A DNA stretch of 32,500 nt from Lineus longissimus (taxonomy: Eukaryota; Nemertea; Pilidiophora; Heteronemertea; Lineidae). Both the position numbers and the translations under genes were made by a program. The stretch covers positions 14,199,579 to 14,232,078 of the forward strand of contig NC_088312.1 of assembly GCF_910592395.1 (NCBI RefSeq), read 5' to 3'. Each line of letters starts with the position of its first letter. The stretch's first letter is position 1. Below, one piece after another: positions 9,801 through 16,186 of this stretch. Under the pieces are notes generated by a model. The model did not search any database. It was not told where the DNA came from and saw only the letters and a list, made by a program, of their open reading frames with translations.

Positions 9801-10606
9801 AAACTTGTGAGAATATAAGGAACAGGGTTGAAATTGAATTTGTATCGGACGGGGAGAGAGCCAGGAATGTAATGGCCAATCCCAGGTTTTCATCGATATG
9901 CGTATTTGACGAACATAATGCTGCTATTAGCATGAGGAAAACATCAATGAAATTCAACAAACCAATCTACATAGGAGCTTCAGTACTTGAATTGTCTAAA
10001 TTATTAATGTATGAATTCTATTATGAAGTTCTTCAACCGTACTTTGGTGAGAAAAATATTGAACTACTGTATCTAGATACAGATTCCTTTGTACTTAACA
10101 TTAATACTGATGACTTAACTAAAGACTTAAAGGAGTTGAGACACTATTTTGACTTCAGTAATTATCCAAAAGATCATCCACTCTATGATACCAGTAAGAA
10201 GAAGGTACCAGGCTACTTTAAGGATGAGCTAGGAGGAGTAGAGATGACTGAATTCATTGCCCTGAGAAGTAAGATGTACGCTTACAGGACCAAGACTATG
10301 TCTGGAGAGCAAGGATCGACAAAAGATTACGATTCTAAGAAATTGAAGGGTATTGCCAAGAATGTAGTAAGGAGAAATATCTCATTTGATGACTATGTTG
10401 ATTGTCTTGAAAAGAGTAGGTCATTTTACCACAAGATGAGACACTTAAGATCAGATAAACACCAAATCTATTTGGAAGAAGTTGACAAAAAAAGCCTCAG
10501 TCCTTTTGATGACAAGAGGTTCATACTTGAAGATGGAATAAGCACCTTACCATTTGGAATGTATTATGAAGGCTACATAGATTACAGCGATTCAAACTTC
10601 GCTTGA
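6863..10606 (+). CDS. polB: Protein-primed family B DNA polymerase
   Basis: Replicates the linear element using a protein primer. A frame 33 nt longer opens only with TTG, so the ATG at 6863, right after AATAAATAG, is the likely start (1,247 residues). Residue numbers below count from 6830. A C2H2-like finger opens the protein (CTTC...H-x5-H), and a second is at about 350-375 (CRRC...HKKKC). Exonuclease motifs: ADFE (~409), HNLSNYDSH (~571), YLKTDVILLAD (~718). A Cys/His cluster of HNH/endonuclease VII type (YCNQ...DHDHYCGRYRGAAHNSCN) lies at ~530-560. Polymerase motifs: YIDANNLYG (~805), NNAFYGK (~984), YLDTDS (~1081). All catalytic residues are present. Three double-hairpin units are inserted in frame between motifs, and an array starts right after the stop. 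Confidence 0.97.
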   Translation: MTDKNQKILCTTCDKYISYNNMAIHRRTKGHLSKLNPDYVPIAQPRAQSLIPKTMDNKLAFEENELDGIKKVSGIEIVKQFGKPVVTISLKIDREAKQVYEYRDKLEEVLFQLNDYHHKISISVFAQFDRQGESVTHPIQSPMESIISRNQAIYAITNQLNYIKTQIEERYFQGSGLTLNKIESCNMTICSYKRCKGGHYTKLPFKTKAVINVESNDNKCFLWSLLAAKYLKENPETDFVLRAELESTFNITTDIKIKSFPVCIQKDIPKIESDNNLKINVFKLENEWAKSTCEAKLEPLYLSKNYDDDDVIDLLYFKDHFMYIRDINLFFRTLAHRVYLCRRCMNYFYRKSTLDKHKKKCGEHDYCKITLPPPNSKWSQIKFEKHSFKNRVPFVIYADFEAISEPCSSAEGNIPVVSVEPPMMKEPSSKKLFKQNASAVGVYVHSDYTHLYSSQYVSHRGADVVDVFCNWLIRMEEQFSNLLSCNFPLTMTDEDSSSALRTKSDWHKYQLETHCYYCNQPLGYDKVKDHDHYCGRYRGAAHNSCNLNEKKAMFVPVFFHNLSNYDSHLFIKELMNKLPKYKKLKILAKTSEEYISFQFGCFRFLDSYRFLQSSLDNITKSMLDDDFKITRQLFPNTTDFKLLRKKGSVPYSFYTSHESYNVTYLEKSMFFDELKNEMAPDSAYDEAKVIWDHFKIRNHGEFIDLYLKTDVILLADLFEKFRDVNLNYFQIDPCHCYSAPGLTWQAGLKYTGINLELLTDTNILLTFEKAIRGGISGVMGTRHVKADEHHKLLYIDANNLYGWSMIEPQPYGSFEMIDIDPLELCSQDKARLNMNVISKEQIMAIPSDSEVGYFLEVDLEYPGNIKFKSRNFPFCPESLFIEDDELSPYQRELLGDDKRSNVEKLILTQKDKTNYIVHYRMLQFYLKHGMVLKRVHSVISFKQSKWLAPYIDFNTKRRMDSKTDFEKDYFKLMNNAFYGKTCENIRNRVEIEFVSDGERARNVMANPRFSSICVFDEHNAAISMRKTSMKFNKPIYIGASVLELSKLLMYEFYYEVLQPYFGEKNIELLYLDTDSFVLNINTDDLTKDLKELRHYFDFSNYPKDHPLYDTSKKKVPGYFKDELGGVEMTEFIALRSKMYAYRTKTMSGEQGSTKDYDSKKLKGIAKNVVRRNISFDDYVDCLEKSRSFYHKMRHLRSDKHQIYLEEVDKKSLSPFDDKRFILEDGISTLPFGMYYEGYIDYSDSNFA
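7572..7600 (-). repeat. Double-hairpin element (DHE 8) inside polB
   Basis: GGAC-TTT-GTCC followed by GAGC-AGA-GCTC. It encodes TDFVLRAELE in the poorly conserved N-terminal third of the polymerase. Confidence 0.88.
8346..8378 (+). repeat. Double-hairpin element (DHE 9) inside polB
   Basis: GAGC-TCT-GCTC followed by GGAC-GAA-GTCC. It is read in a different frame from DHE 8 and encodes SSSALRTKSD, between exonuclease motif I and the Cys/His cluster. Confidence 0.9.
9325..9357 (+). repeat. Double-hairpin element (DHE 10) inside polB, second stem degraded
   Basis: GAGC-TAT-GCTC is intact. The second hairpin reads GGAC-AAA-GCTC, so it no longer pairs fully. It encodes LELCSQDKARL in a third frame, downstream of the YIDANNLYG polymerase motif. 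Confidence 0.85.
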
Positions 10607-10727
10607 GTCCGACTTCGTCTTGAGAGCATAGCTCGAGTCGAGCTTTGCTCTCTGGACTTTGTCCTAGTACGACTACGTCTTGAGAACAAAGTTCGATTAG
10701 GACTACGTCCAGAGAACAAAGTTCTAT
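10607..10727. repeat. Double-hairpin array (DHE 11) directly after the polB stop codon
   Basis: Four units in alternating orientation start at the base after the TGA. The right-hand units use GAAC-AAA-GTTC stems instead of GAGC-N3-GCTC, a change on both arms. This and the next array occupy most of the 311-bp gap between polB and the convergent gene ending at 10918. Confidence 0.9.
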
Positions 10728-10830
10728 TAAACTAATGAATAGGGTGGTGCTGATGGTAGTGTTACTTGGTGAAATTCATCCCTAACACCGAAGTCATGAT
10801 AATAGTGATAGTGATACACCACATTAGGAT

Positions 10831-10909
10831 TAGGACGTAGTCCGGGTCCGACTTCGTCTTGAGAGCATAGCTCGAGTCGAACTTTGTTCTCTGGACGTAG
10901 TCCGGGTCC
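10831..10909. repeat. Double-hairpin array (DHE 12) between convergent genes
   Basis: A half unit (GGAC-GTA-GTCC), then a full reverse unit, then a full forward unit with GAAC-TTT-GTTC and GGAC-GTA-GTCC. It ends 9 nt from the stop codon of the 10918-11577 gene. Between this array and the previous one lie ~100 bases with no convincing gene. Confidence 0.9.
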
Positions 10910-10917
10910 TGTTTGAT

Positions 10918-11577
10918 TTACTGAACTTTTAGTTTTTCTAGCATCTCTGTCTGTGCTAGTTTTTTTCCTTCTTCTAAAAAAGTCTTCTTTAAAGACTCTA
11001 CATCAACAGCTGAACTTGCCTCCCTTTGTTTTTTCCTAATGGCATTTTTCATCGAAATGTATTTCTCCTTCTCCTTGAGAATCAAAGTAAACTCATCTGT
11101 AGATATGTGAGAATCGGTTAAGGCTTTACTAACCAAATCATTGATTGTGTTCAGTTTTGAAATTGCCAACATTCTGATATTCTCATGCTTTTCAATTTTC
11201 TTAAGAATATTCTTTTTCTCCCAGCCTAAGGCTGATGAAATAATGGCACTACCTATTGTTACGCCACCCAAAGCTAAGCCTATCGGTGCAGTGATGACAC
11301 CAGCTAGAGCGGAAACACCAACAGATCCGGCTGCAACGCTGGCAAAATTAAGGAAATGGCTAATGCCAGTAATTACGCTAAATGCTTTTTTGTACTTTGA
11401 AAATATCTTTCTTCTAAATTCAATCTCGCTTTCTAAGAAACTCTTAACCTCACATATTTGTTGTAGTCTGAAAGCCTGAGGGTTACTTTCTGTATGCTTT
11501 TCAGACCGTTCATAGTTCAAATGACTTTCAGAGTTTAAATTACTTAAATCTGGATAAACCTTATTGTCTCCATCCAT
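10918..11577 (-). CDS. Conserved Polinton-type hydrophobic-core protein, function unknown
   Basis: A 219-residue protein. Residues 1-35 are polar. A charged helix (36-66) leads to a long Gly/Ala/Val/Ile-rich segment (about 71-118) that could be two membrane helices or a membrane-inserting hairpin. The rest (120-219) is charged and helical, with EKHENIRMLAISKLNTINDL and ILKEKEKYISMKNAIRKK. I associate this layout with proteins found in Polintons of several animals, but no function is known to me. It is the promoter-distal gene of a leftward group, 4 nt after the 11582-11833 gene. ATTAAATGG surrounds its ATG. Confidence 0.75.
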   Translation of the reverse strand: MDGDNKVYPDLSNLNSESHLNYERSEKHTESNPQAFRLQQICEVKSFLESEIEFRRKIFSKYKKAFSVITGISHFLNFASVAAGSVGVSALAGVITAPIGLALGGVTIGSAIISSALGWEKKNILKKIEKHENIRMLAISKLNTINDLVSKALTDSHISTDEFTLILKEKEKYISMKNAIRKKQREASSAVDVESLKKTFLEEGKKLAQTEMLEKLKVQ

Positions 11578-11581
11578 TTAA

Positions 11582-11833
11582 TTAGTGGGAATAACTAGAA
11601 TCAGTTGTTCTGTCATTTCTAGTGTTTAGTGTTGATCCTACAGACACTACAGGTTTTTGAAGTACATTAAATTTTAAAGGTTTTTCTGTCCCAGCAGGCA
11701 CAGCAGGTTTTAAAGGTTTTTCGGGACCAGGCTCCAACTTTGACTCTACTTCTGCCTCTAATTCTCTATGAAATCGTTCTAATCTTTCTTTCCAATTACG
11801 TGGTCGTTTTGTGTAACCCCAAGTTCTATTCAT
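11582..11833 (-). CDS. Small basic, Pro-rich protein, unknown
   Basis: An 83-residue frame, not recognised. The first 35 residues are charged and basic (KRPRNWKERLERFHRELEAE). A Pro/Lys region follows with a loose repeat (EKPLKPAVPAGTEKPLKF), then a Ser/Thr tail. It is supported by its fit between two minus-strand genes (4 nt and 19 nt gaps) and by the TTAATTAAATG start context shared by its neighbours. It could be a scaffold or core protein; that is a guess. Confidence 0.6.
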   Translation of the reverse strand: MNRTWGYTKRPRNWKERLERFHRELEAEVESKLEPGPEKPLKPAVPAGTEKPLKFNVLQKPVVSVGSTLNTRNDRTTDSSYSH

Positions 11834-11852
11834 TTAATTAAGTAAAATAAAA

Positions 11853-12980
11853 TCAATTCACTGCAAAGAGTAAATTTCTTTCAAGTCTATTATTCAACTT
11901 AATCATCTCGTTTATGATTTCTGTCTGACTACATATGTTAATGTTCTGGTTCATTCTCATGTTATTATTTAAATTCGATAATCTATCAAGCAGAATCATA
12001 TTTTCATCACGAAGATAATCCCCGAAATGCTGTGATATCACTATTTTCCAATTTGGTATTACATCCTGGTCTCGAAAGACAAACCAGTTTTCACTTCTCA
12101 TTTTTACCATGAAATCCATTGACCTATCCAATTGATCCTTAAATAGTGTGTAGTCTACTTTAGCACTCTTCTGTCTGTTTTGTGTTTTAGACATTGGTCT
12201 AATGTTAAACCAAGCAAAGCACAGTTCAGGTTTATCTTTGAATTCCTTGATTGGTAAGACATGATCCAACTCTTCTTCTACTATTCGAACTCTGTTCTCG
12301 GGACTTTGTCCTATTGGAGATAGACTCCTCTGGTACTTTAACCACTGTGAGAAGAAACTGTCTGTACATCCTAGATTAAATGATGAATTACCGTTACACT
12401 CTCCCTTAGAAATGCGGTTTAGACCAACTCTAATTTTGTGTCTGTCTCTATTACCATTTTGGTCAAGGTAATCCTTTTTGTAATATGAATTAAAACATGA
12501 TCTGCAGTTACCTCTATTTCCGTCTTTACCAAATTCACCATCACTTAGTAATTTATTTTCATAACATTTATTACATCCCTTGATTTTACTTGAACCACAT
12601 TCTTTACAGTAATCAAGTAGTTTATTACGCCTGTTCTTTTCAAAATTAATTTCAGGTTTCTTTTCACAGCACTTAACACAATAAATTGTAGGTTGATTTT
12701 CCATGTTTTGATTCATCATATTATTCTGATTTTCCATATTTTGATTCATCATATTATTCTGATTTATCATATTTTGATTTTCCATGTTTTGATTTAAGAT
12801 AAACTGATTTATCATATTTTGATTTAACATAATCTGATTTATCAGATTTTGATTTAACATATTATTTTGATGCAAATAATACAAAAACTTCTGAATATTT
12901 TGATTCATCATATTATCATGATTCATCATATCATTTTGATTCATCATACCATTTTGATTATCAAATATTGCTCCATCCAT
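11853..12980 (-). CDS. Asn/Met/Gln-repeat protein with zinc-finger and HNH endonuclease domain
   Basis: A 375-residue protein. Residues 9-97 are a low-complexity tract of N-Q-N-M and M-N-Q-N repeats. Residues 101-163 carry CxxC pairs (C101/C104, C125/C128, C136/C139, C159/C162), likely two zinc knuckles. At 238-272 an HNH-type nuclease motif appears: LDHVLPIKEF (D239, H240), then CFAWFNIRP (N259) and TQNRQKS (N268). The C-terminus ends in Asn-rich helices. DNA cleavage, perhaps in recombination, replication or host-DNA processing, follows from the family. A double-hairpin unit codes PIGQSPENRVRI just before the catalytic segment without disturbing it. The NQN tract in front of a nuclease is unusual. 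Confidence 0.75.
   Translation of the reverse strand: MDGAIFDNQNGMMNQNDMMNHDNMMNQNIQKFLYYLHQNNMLNQNLINQIMLNQNMINQFILNQNMENQNMINQNNMMNQNMENQNNMMNQNMENQPTIYCVKCCEKKPEINFEKNRRNKLLDYCKECGSSKIKGCNKCYENKLLSDGEFGKDGNRGNCRSCFNSYYKKDYLDQNGNRDRHKIRVGLNRISKGECNGNSSFNLGCTDSFFSQWLKYQRSLSPIGQSPENRVRIVEEELDHVLPIKEFKDKPELCFAWFNIRPMSKTQNRQKSAKVDYTLFKDQLDRSMDFMVKMRSENWFVFRDQDVIPNWKIVISQHFGDYLRDENMILLDRLSNLNNNMRMNQNINICSQTEIINEMIKLNNRLERNLLFAVN
12284..12314 (+). repeat. Double-hairpin element (DHE 13) inside the HNH gene
   Basis: GAAC-TCT-GTTC followed by GGAC-TTT-GTCC. It is in frame, encoding PIGQSPENRVRI at residues ~222-233, close to the HNH motif. Confidence 0.85.
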
Positions 12981-13024
12981 TTCTTTCTTTATTTAGTAGG
13001 ACATTTTTTTTTTAAATTACGTTT

Positions 13025-13054
13025 TTCGAACTTGTTCTTGTGACTTAAGTCACT
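13025..13054 (+). repeat. Diverged double-hairpin element (DHE 18), intergenic
   Basis: GAAC-TTG-TTC followed by GTGACTTAAGTCAC, a perfect 14-bp palindrome. Spacing and order match the family, but the second hairpin has a different stem. It lies in the 88-nt gap between the integrase stop and the HNH gene start. Confidence 0.55.
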
Positions 13055-13068
13055 TTAGAGACTTTATT

Positions 13069-14211
13069 TCATTTCAATGATTTGATATCAGAAACTGGTA
13101 ACCATTCATTGAACTTATCACTGTAACCCTTCCACTTCACTAATCCGTATTTCTTGCCTTTACTTGTCTTGTACCTTAGGATTTTCTCGATCTTGTACTC
13201 TAGCTGGTCAGGATTAGGAACATAGCTCAATTCCTCTTCATAGAAATATCCTTGAATTTCTTCTTTGTGGTAATCCTCAAGCTGGTAGACGATAGGGTGA
13301 GTAAAGATGATCTGTTTGATTTGGAACACCTCCTCAGTGTAGTTGGGCATGTAACCTTTACCGAAAATGGACTTGTACTTTGAAATTCTTACACTGTCAC
13401 CTACTTTGTACTTTGGATCACCAAATGTCTCTTTGAGGTGAAGACCGTAAAGATTGTACCACACTGTTCCTTCGTTTTCCATCTTTCTGGCGTCTACAGG
13501 TTTCATACCTATTGATGAGTGAAATGTGTTATTGTAGCCGCTGACCAGGTCATCCAGAACGTCAATCCACTTGTCAGTCTCCTTAGCGGTGAAATAACGC
13601 CACATTTTTTCTTTAAGGGTTCTATTGAATCTCTCTACTACTGCTGCCTTCTTATCAGAGAACCATTCTATGTCATTTTCTGTTAAGAGTTCCTTGAAGT
13701 GTTTGTTGTAAAATTCTTTACCGTCATCAAACTGGATTTTCGTTGGTTTTGCTTCCTCAAATATCACTTTAAATGCATCTCTGATTTCTTCTCCCCTCTT
13801 ACTCTTAACTGCTAGAGCCCAAGAAAAACGACTAAATAGATCTATGACTGTTAAAATGAATCTGTTGCCTTTATTTTGTTTCTCGAATTTCTGCATATCC
13901 ACAAGATCTGCTTGCCATTGTTGATCGATGTACGATACCATTGTCTTCCTGAAGGTGAATTTCTTAATGGCCGGTTTGTGTAGTTGGTGAGTTGGTAGTG
14001 TTTCTAGAAATTCTTTCACTTCTTTTTTTTTAATAAGTTTTCCTGAGCGGGACTTTGTCCCTAACAACGAAGTTGTGCTCTGCTCTCGTGACGAAGTCAT
14101 ATCTTCCTTGACCTGTTTCCAGATTTTACTCAAAGAACTGTAAGCCACGGGACTCTCGGGGTTGTAGTACAAATCCCTTAGATACTGCTGTGTGTCATCC
14201 TTTACATTCAT
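13069..14211 (-). CDS. int: Polinton integrase (retrovirus-like, DDE) with C-terminal chromodomain
   Basis: Inserts the element into host DNA. The 380-residue protein has an RNase H-fold core with D102 (QADLVDM), D162 (QFDDGKEF) and E193 (AVVERFNRTLKEKMW). There are 30 residues between the second D and the E, a little short for the D-D(35)E pattern. An SH3-like region follows (about 265-285, KVGDSVRISKYKS). The end, about 331-376, is a chromodomain with KWKGYSDKFNEWLP, which may steer insertion to methylated histones. No N-terminal HHCC zinc finger is evident. A double-hairpin region adds ~20 residues at 38-58. The start codon is 4 nt from the divergent ATPase start. Confidence 0.95.
   Translation of the reverse strand: MNVKDDTQQYLRDLYYNPESPVAYSSLSKIWKQVKEDMTSSREQSTTSLLGTKSRSGKLIKKKEVKEFLETLPTHQLHKPAIKKFTFRKTMVSYIDQQWQADLVDMQKFEKQNKGNRFILTVIDLFSRFSWALAVKSKRGEEIRDAFKVIFEEAKPTKIQFDDGKEFYNKHFKELLTENDIEWFSDKKAAVVERFNRTLKEKMWRYFTAKETDKWIDVLDDLVSGYNNTFHSSIGMKPVDARKMENEGTVWYNLYGLHLKETFGDPKYKVGDSVRISKYKSIFGKGYMPNYTEEVFQIKQIIFTHPIVYQLEDYHKEEIQGYFYEEELSYVPNPDQLEYKIEKILRYKTSKGKKYGLVKWKGYSDKFNEWLPVSDIKSLK
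14044..14099. repeat. Double-hairpin cluster (DHE 14) inside the integrase N-terminus
   Basis: Successive hairpins GGGAC-TTT-GTCCC, CAAC-GAA-GTTG and TGAC-GAA-GTCA, with a TGCTCTGCTC remnant of the first-hairpin type. Stem bases differ from the consensus on both arms, so pairing is kept. It codes TSSREQSTTSLLGTKSRSGK in frame. Confidence 0.8.
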
Positions 14212-14220
14212 TTAAATGAG
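14207..14220. promoter_or_regulatory. Palindromic divergent start region of integrase and ATPase
   Basis: The two start codons face away from each other with only TTAA between them, forming the 10-bp palindrome CATTTAAATG (14209-14218). Both genes thus share the same start context, and their 5' leaders must overlap the opposite gene. Confidence 0.7.
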
Positions 14221-14836
14221 TGAAGTATTTATTTACGAGCCACACAATATGTTAATTTCTGGTGTTACCAATTGTGGTAAGACATATTTTGCCCTTGACC
14301 TCTTAGAAAAGGAGTATCGGCACAAGTTCCAGAACATAGTCATTTTCTGTCCAACATATTTCAACAATAAGACATATGAAAGGAAATGGATTTACCAAGA
14401 CAAGAACGTCTACATAGTTAATCCCGAAGCTGTGGCCAGTAATTTGGACCTTGTGCTTCAGTTTGCTACTCTGACCTTTGCTGGTTCTAACACATTATTC
14501 CTCATTGATGACTGTGCTAATTTGAGAGACACAAAAAAGAAGGTGTCCGAGTTATGTAATCTTGCCTTTTCCGGCAGGCACTACAATCTCACTGTTTGGT
14601 TACTAGTTCAGAAGTACAATTCAGTTGTTAAGGACTACAGAGAGAACATAAGAATTTTAGTATTATTTTTTAATAAGGATGAATCAGCCATGAAAGATGC
14701 CTTAGAAGAAAACAGTGTTATTCCTAAGGAGAAAAGACAGTACTACATAGAAGAACTTAAGATGAAAAAAGGATCAAAACTGATCATTAGACTACAACAT
14801 CCATTTGGATTTACTCTTTCACATCAAAAATCTTAG
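14216..14836 (+). CDS. FtsK/HerA-type (A32-like) genome-packaging ATPase
   Basis: Would pump the element's DNA into capsids using ATP. At 206 residues it has the usual compact size for Polintons. Walker A is GVTNCGKT (16-23), Walker B is LFLIDDC (94-100), and the motif SGRHYNLTVWLLVQKYN (119-135) holds the candidate sensor Gln132 and Arg121. It is the only rightward gene in the right half, divergent from the integrase. A double-hairpin unit follows ten bases after the stop, between it and the convergent 14881-15339 gene. Confidence 0.93.
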   Translation: MSEVFIYEPHNMLISGVTNCGKTYFALDLLEKEYRHKFQNIVIFCPTYFNNKTYERKWIYQDKNVYIVNPEAVASNLDLVLQFATLTFAGSNTLFLIDDCANLRDTKKKVSELCNLAFSGRHYNLTVWLLVQKYNSVVKDYRENIRILVLFFNKDESAMKDALEENSVIPKEKRQYYIEELKMKKGSKLIIRLQHPFGFTLSHQKS

Positions 14837-14846
14837 TCCCGCTTCT

Positions 14847-14899
14847 GATCGAGCTATGCTCTCAGGACTGTGTCCGATCATCAGGACTGTGTCCGATCA
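14847..14899 (+). repeat. Double-hairpin element (DHE 15) with tandemly duplicated second half
   Basis: GAGC-TAT-GCTC followed by GGAC-TGT-GTCC. The 19-bp second half at 14862-14880 is repeated exactly at 14881-14899. The duplicate supplies the last codons and stop (DRTQS) of the convergent 14881-15339 gene. Confidence 0.88.
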
Positions 14900-15339
14900 G
14901 TGGTCTTAGTCTTTCTAACCCTAGTAAAATAATAAATTATTAACCCTAAACCACTAAGTCCTAGGATAATCCATAGGTACTCGTATTTCTTCATTTCATC
15001 ACTAGGTTGGTAGTAATCACTTAATTGTGGTCGCTGAGGTAGTACAATAGTTCTTTCTGGATGTAAATGATTGTAAACAGTAAGTGCTGAATCAGTATTG
15101 TTAAAATCAATAGAAGCGTCTCTTTCTCTCTTTAATTCAAGATTAACGAAGTCAATGGTACTTTTCCTATGCTCCTCCCATTCGGTTGAAGCTTTTTGTA
15201 ATTGCTCCTGAGCCAAATCATGTCTTTTCACTTCAGTCTCATAGCCATTCTTGTCTAGTTTTTTAAAAAGGTAACCGGATCCAGTGAATGCTAATCCATT
15301 GATTATTGCAGATCCAAATAACATGCCAATGCCAGCCAT
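14881..15339 (-). CDS. Small conserved Polinton-type membrane protein
   Basis: A 152-residue protein. A hydrophobic N-terminus (about 3-24, MLFGSAIINGLAF) is followed by a charged helical segment with KRHDLAQEQLQKASTEWEEHR (38-58), a polar middle, one transmembrane helix at 121-137 and a basic tail. I recall similar small proteins with the R-H-D-L-A...E-W pattern beside capsid genes in animal Polintons, so a virion assembly role is likely but unproven. It lies 22 nt upstream of the penton-like gene's stop codon on the same strand. Its last residues are formed by a double-hairpin half unit. Confidence 0.75.
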   Translation of the reverse strand: MAGIGMLFGSAIINGLAFTGSGYLFKKLDKNGYETEVKRHDLAQEQLQKASTEWEEHRKSTIDFVNLELKRERDASIDFNNTDSALTVYNHLHPERTIVLPQRPQLSDYYQPSDEMKKYEYLWIILGLSGLGLIIYYFTRVRKTKTTDRTQS

Positions 15340-15361
15340 TTAATTCCAATGAATTTTAATT

Positions 15362-16129
15362 TCAATGATGTGTCCCTGAGAGCATAGCTCGAGTTAATAC
15401 CAATTGGTACTGTACATTATGACCATTAAGATCGATGATTTCACCTTTTTCATCAGTTAAGCGAATATTCAGCTTATTGAATCTTGGTTTACAGGGAATT
15501 GCTATTGGTTTCTCAAATGTGTATGCTATTAAATCCCCAAAATTAGCTTCCTTTATTGGTCTTGTGGTTAGCACATCAGATGCTTCACCATTACTTAATA
15601 CACTATTAGATTCGATTATGTCACAGTGAAAAACAAAATGGTTAATTGGTCTAAAATTGATGGGTTTCTCGCTTACAACATCATCCTTACTTTTATTGTC
15701 TAAAGGGTAAGGCCATTCTGATTTCATGCCAAATAATTCATTACTTTTACCAAGAAAATAGATCTGATAATGCGCCTCATTTTTTCTCTTTAGGAAGTGT
15801 AAGATGGCCTTACCTGTTGGTTCTTCAAGGTCAAATCTGACAGCACCTCTACTCATACTATTTTCTTTCAACTTATCCGCAAATACTTTTGAAAAGCTCT
15901 GTAGGTCATAGAGACCATCTGGTAGCGTAATCTCTGCCACATCAAAACCCTTAACTTTGATTCGGTTATTCTCCCTGGCTGCACTTATGTTGTAGAATGT
16001 ACAAGGTATTACTGCAAAAGTTAAAGTGATGCTACATGCATCCTGAATTTCAGTCTTGAGATTGACTGTTAAATCACTTGAACTCTGATCTGGATAGTCA
16101 CTTGAATCTATGTTCATTACAGTAATCAT
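15362..16129 (-). CDS. Penton-like minor capsid protein (single jelly roll)
   Basis: A 255-residue protein that should form the pentameric vertices of the capsid. Its beta-rich pattern and position within two genes of the MCP fit the Polinton minor capsid protein. Visible markers are SITLTFAVIPCTFYNIS (33-49), NELFGMK with PINF and HFVFHCDIIE in the middle, and the C-terminal NIRLTDEKGEIIDLNG strand pair. It is homologous to the product of 5856-6806. M5 is a possible alternative start, but the GTAAATG context favours M1. The last ~7 residues (RAMLSGTHH) come from a double-hairpin unit. Confidence 0.85.
   Translation of the reverse strand: MITVMNIDSSDYPDQSSSDLTVNLKTEIQDACSITLTFAVIPCTFYNISAARENNRIKVKGFDVAEITLPDGLYDLQSFSKVFADKLKENSMSRGAVRFDLEEPTGKAILHFLKRKNEAHYQIYFLGKSNELFGMKSEWPYPLDNKSKDDVVSEKPINFRPINHFVFHCDIIESNSVLSNGEASDVLTTRPIKEANFGDLIAYTFEKPIAIPCKPRFNKLNIRLTDEKGEIIDLNGHNVQYQLVLTRAMLSGTHH
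15371..15393 (-). repeat. Double-hairpin element (DHE 16) at the penton C-terminus
   Basis: GAGC-ATA-GCTC is complete, preceded by a GTCCC remnant of the second hairpin. It encodes TRAMLSGT, just before the stop. Confidence 0.8.
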
Positions 16130-16186
16130 TTACTTAAGCAAATTTTCGTTTTCAAATTTACCTTTTATCAAATAAGTAAATTATTC

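Noticed and set aside
10740-10830. Minus-strand open frame ending in a Tyr/His-rich stretch and PSAPPYSLV between the two hairpin arrays
   Set aside because: It has no ATG in the visible frame and runs mainly through hairpin units that are open in all frames, so the openness means little.
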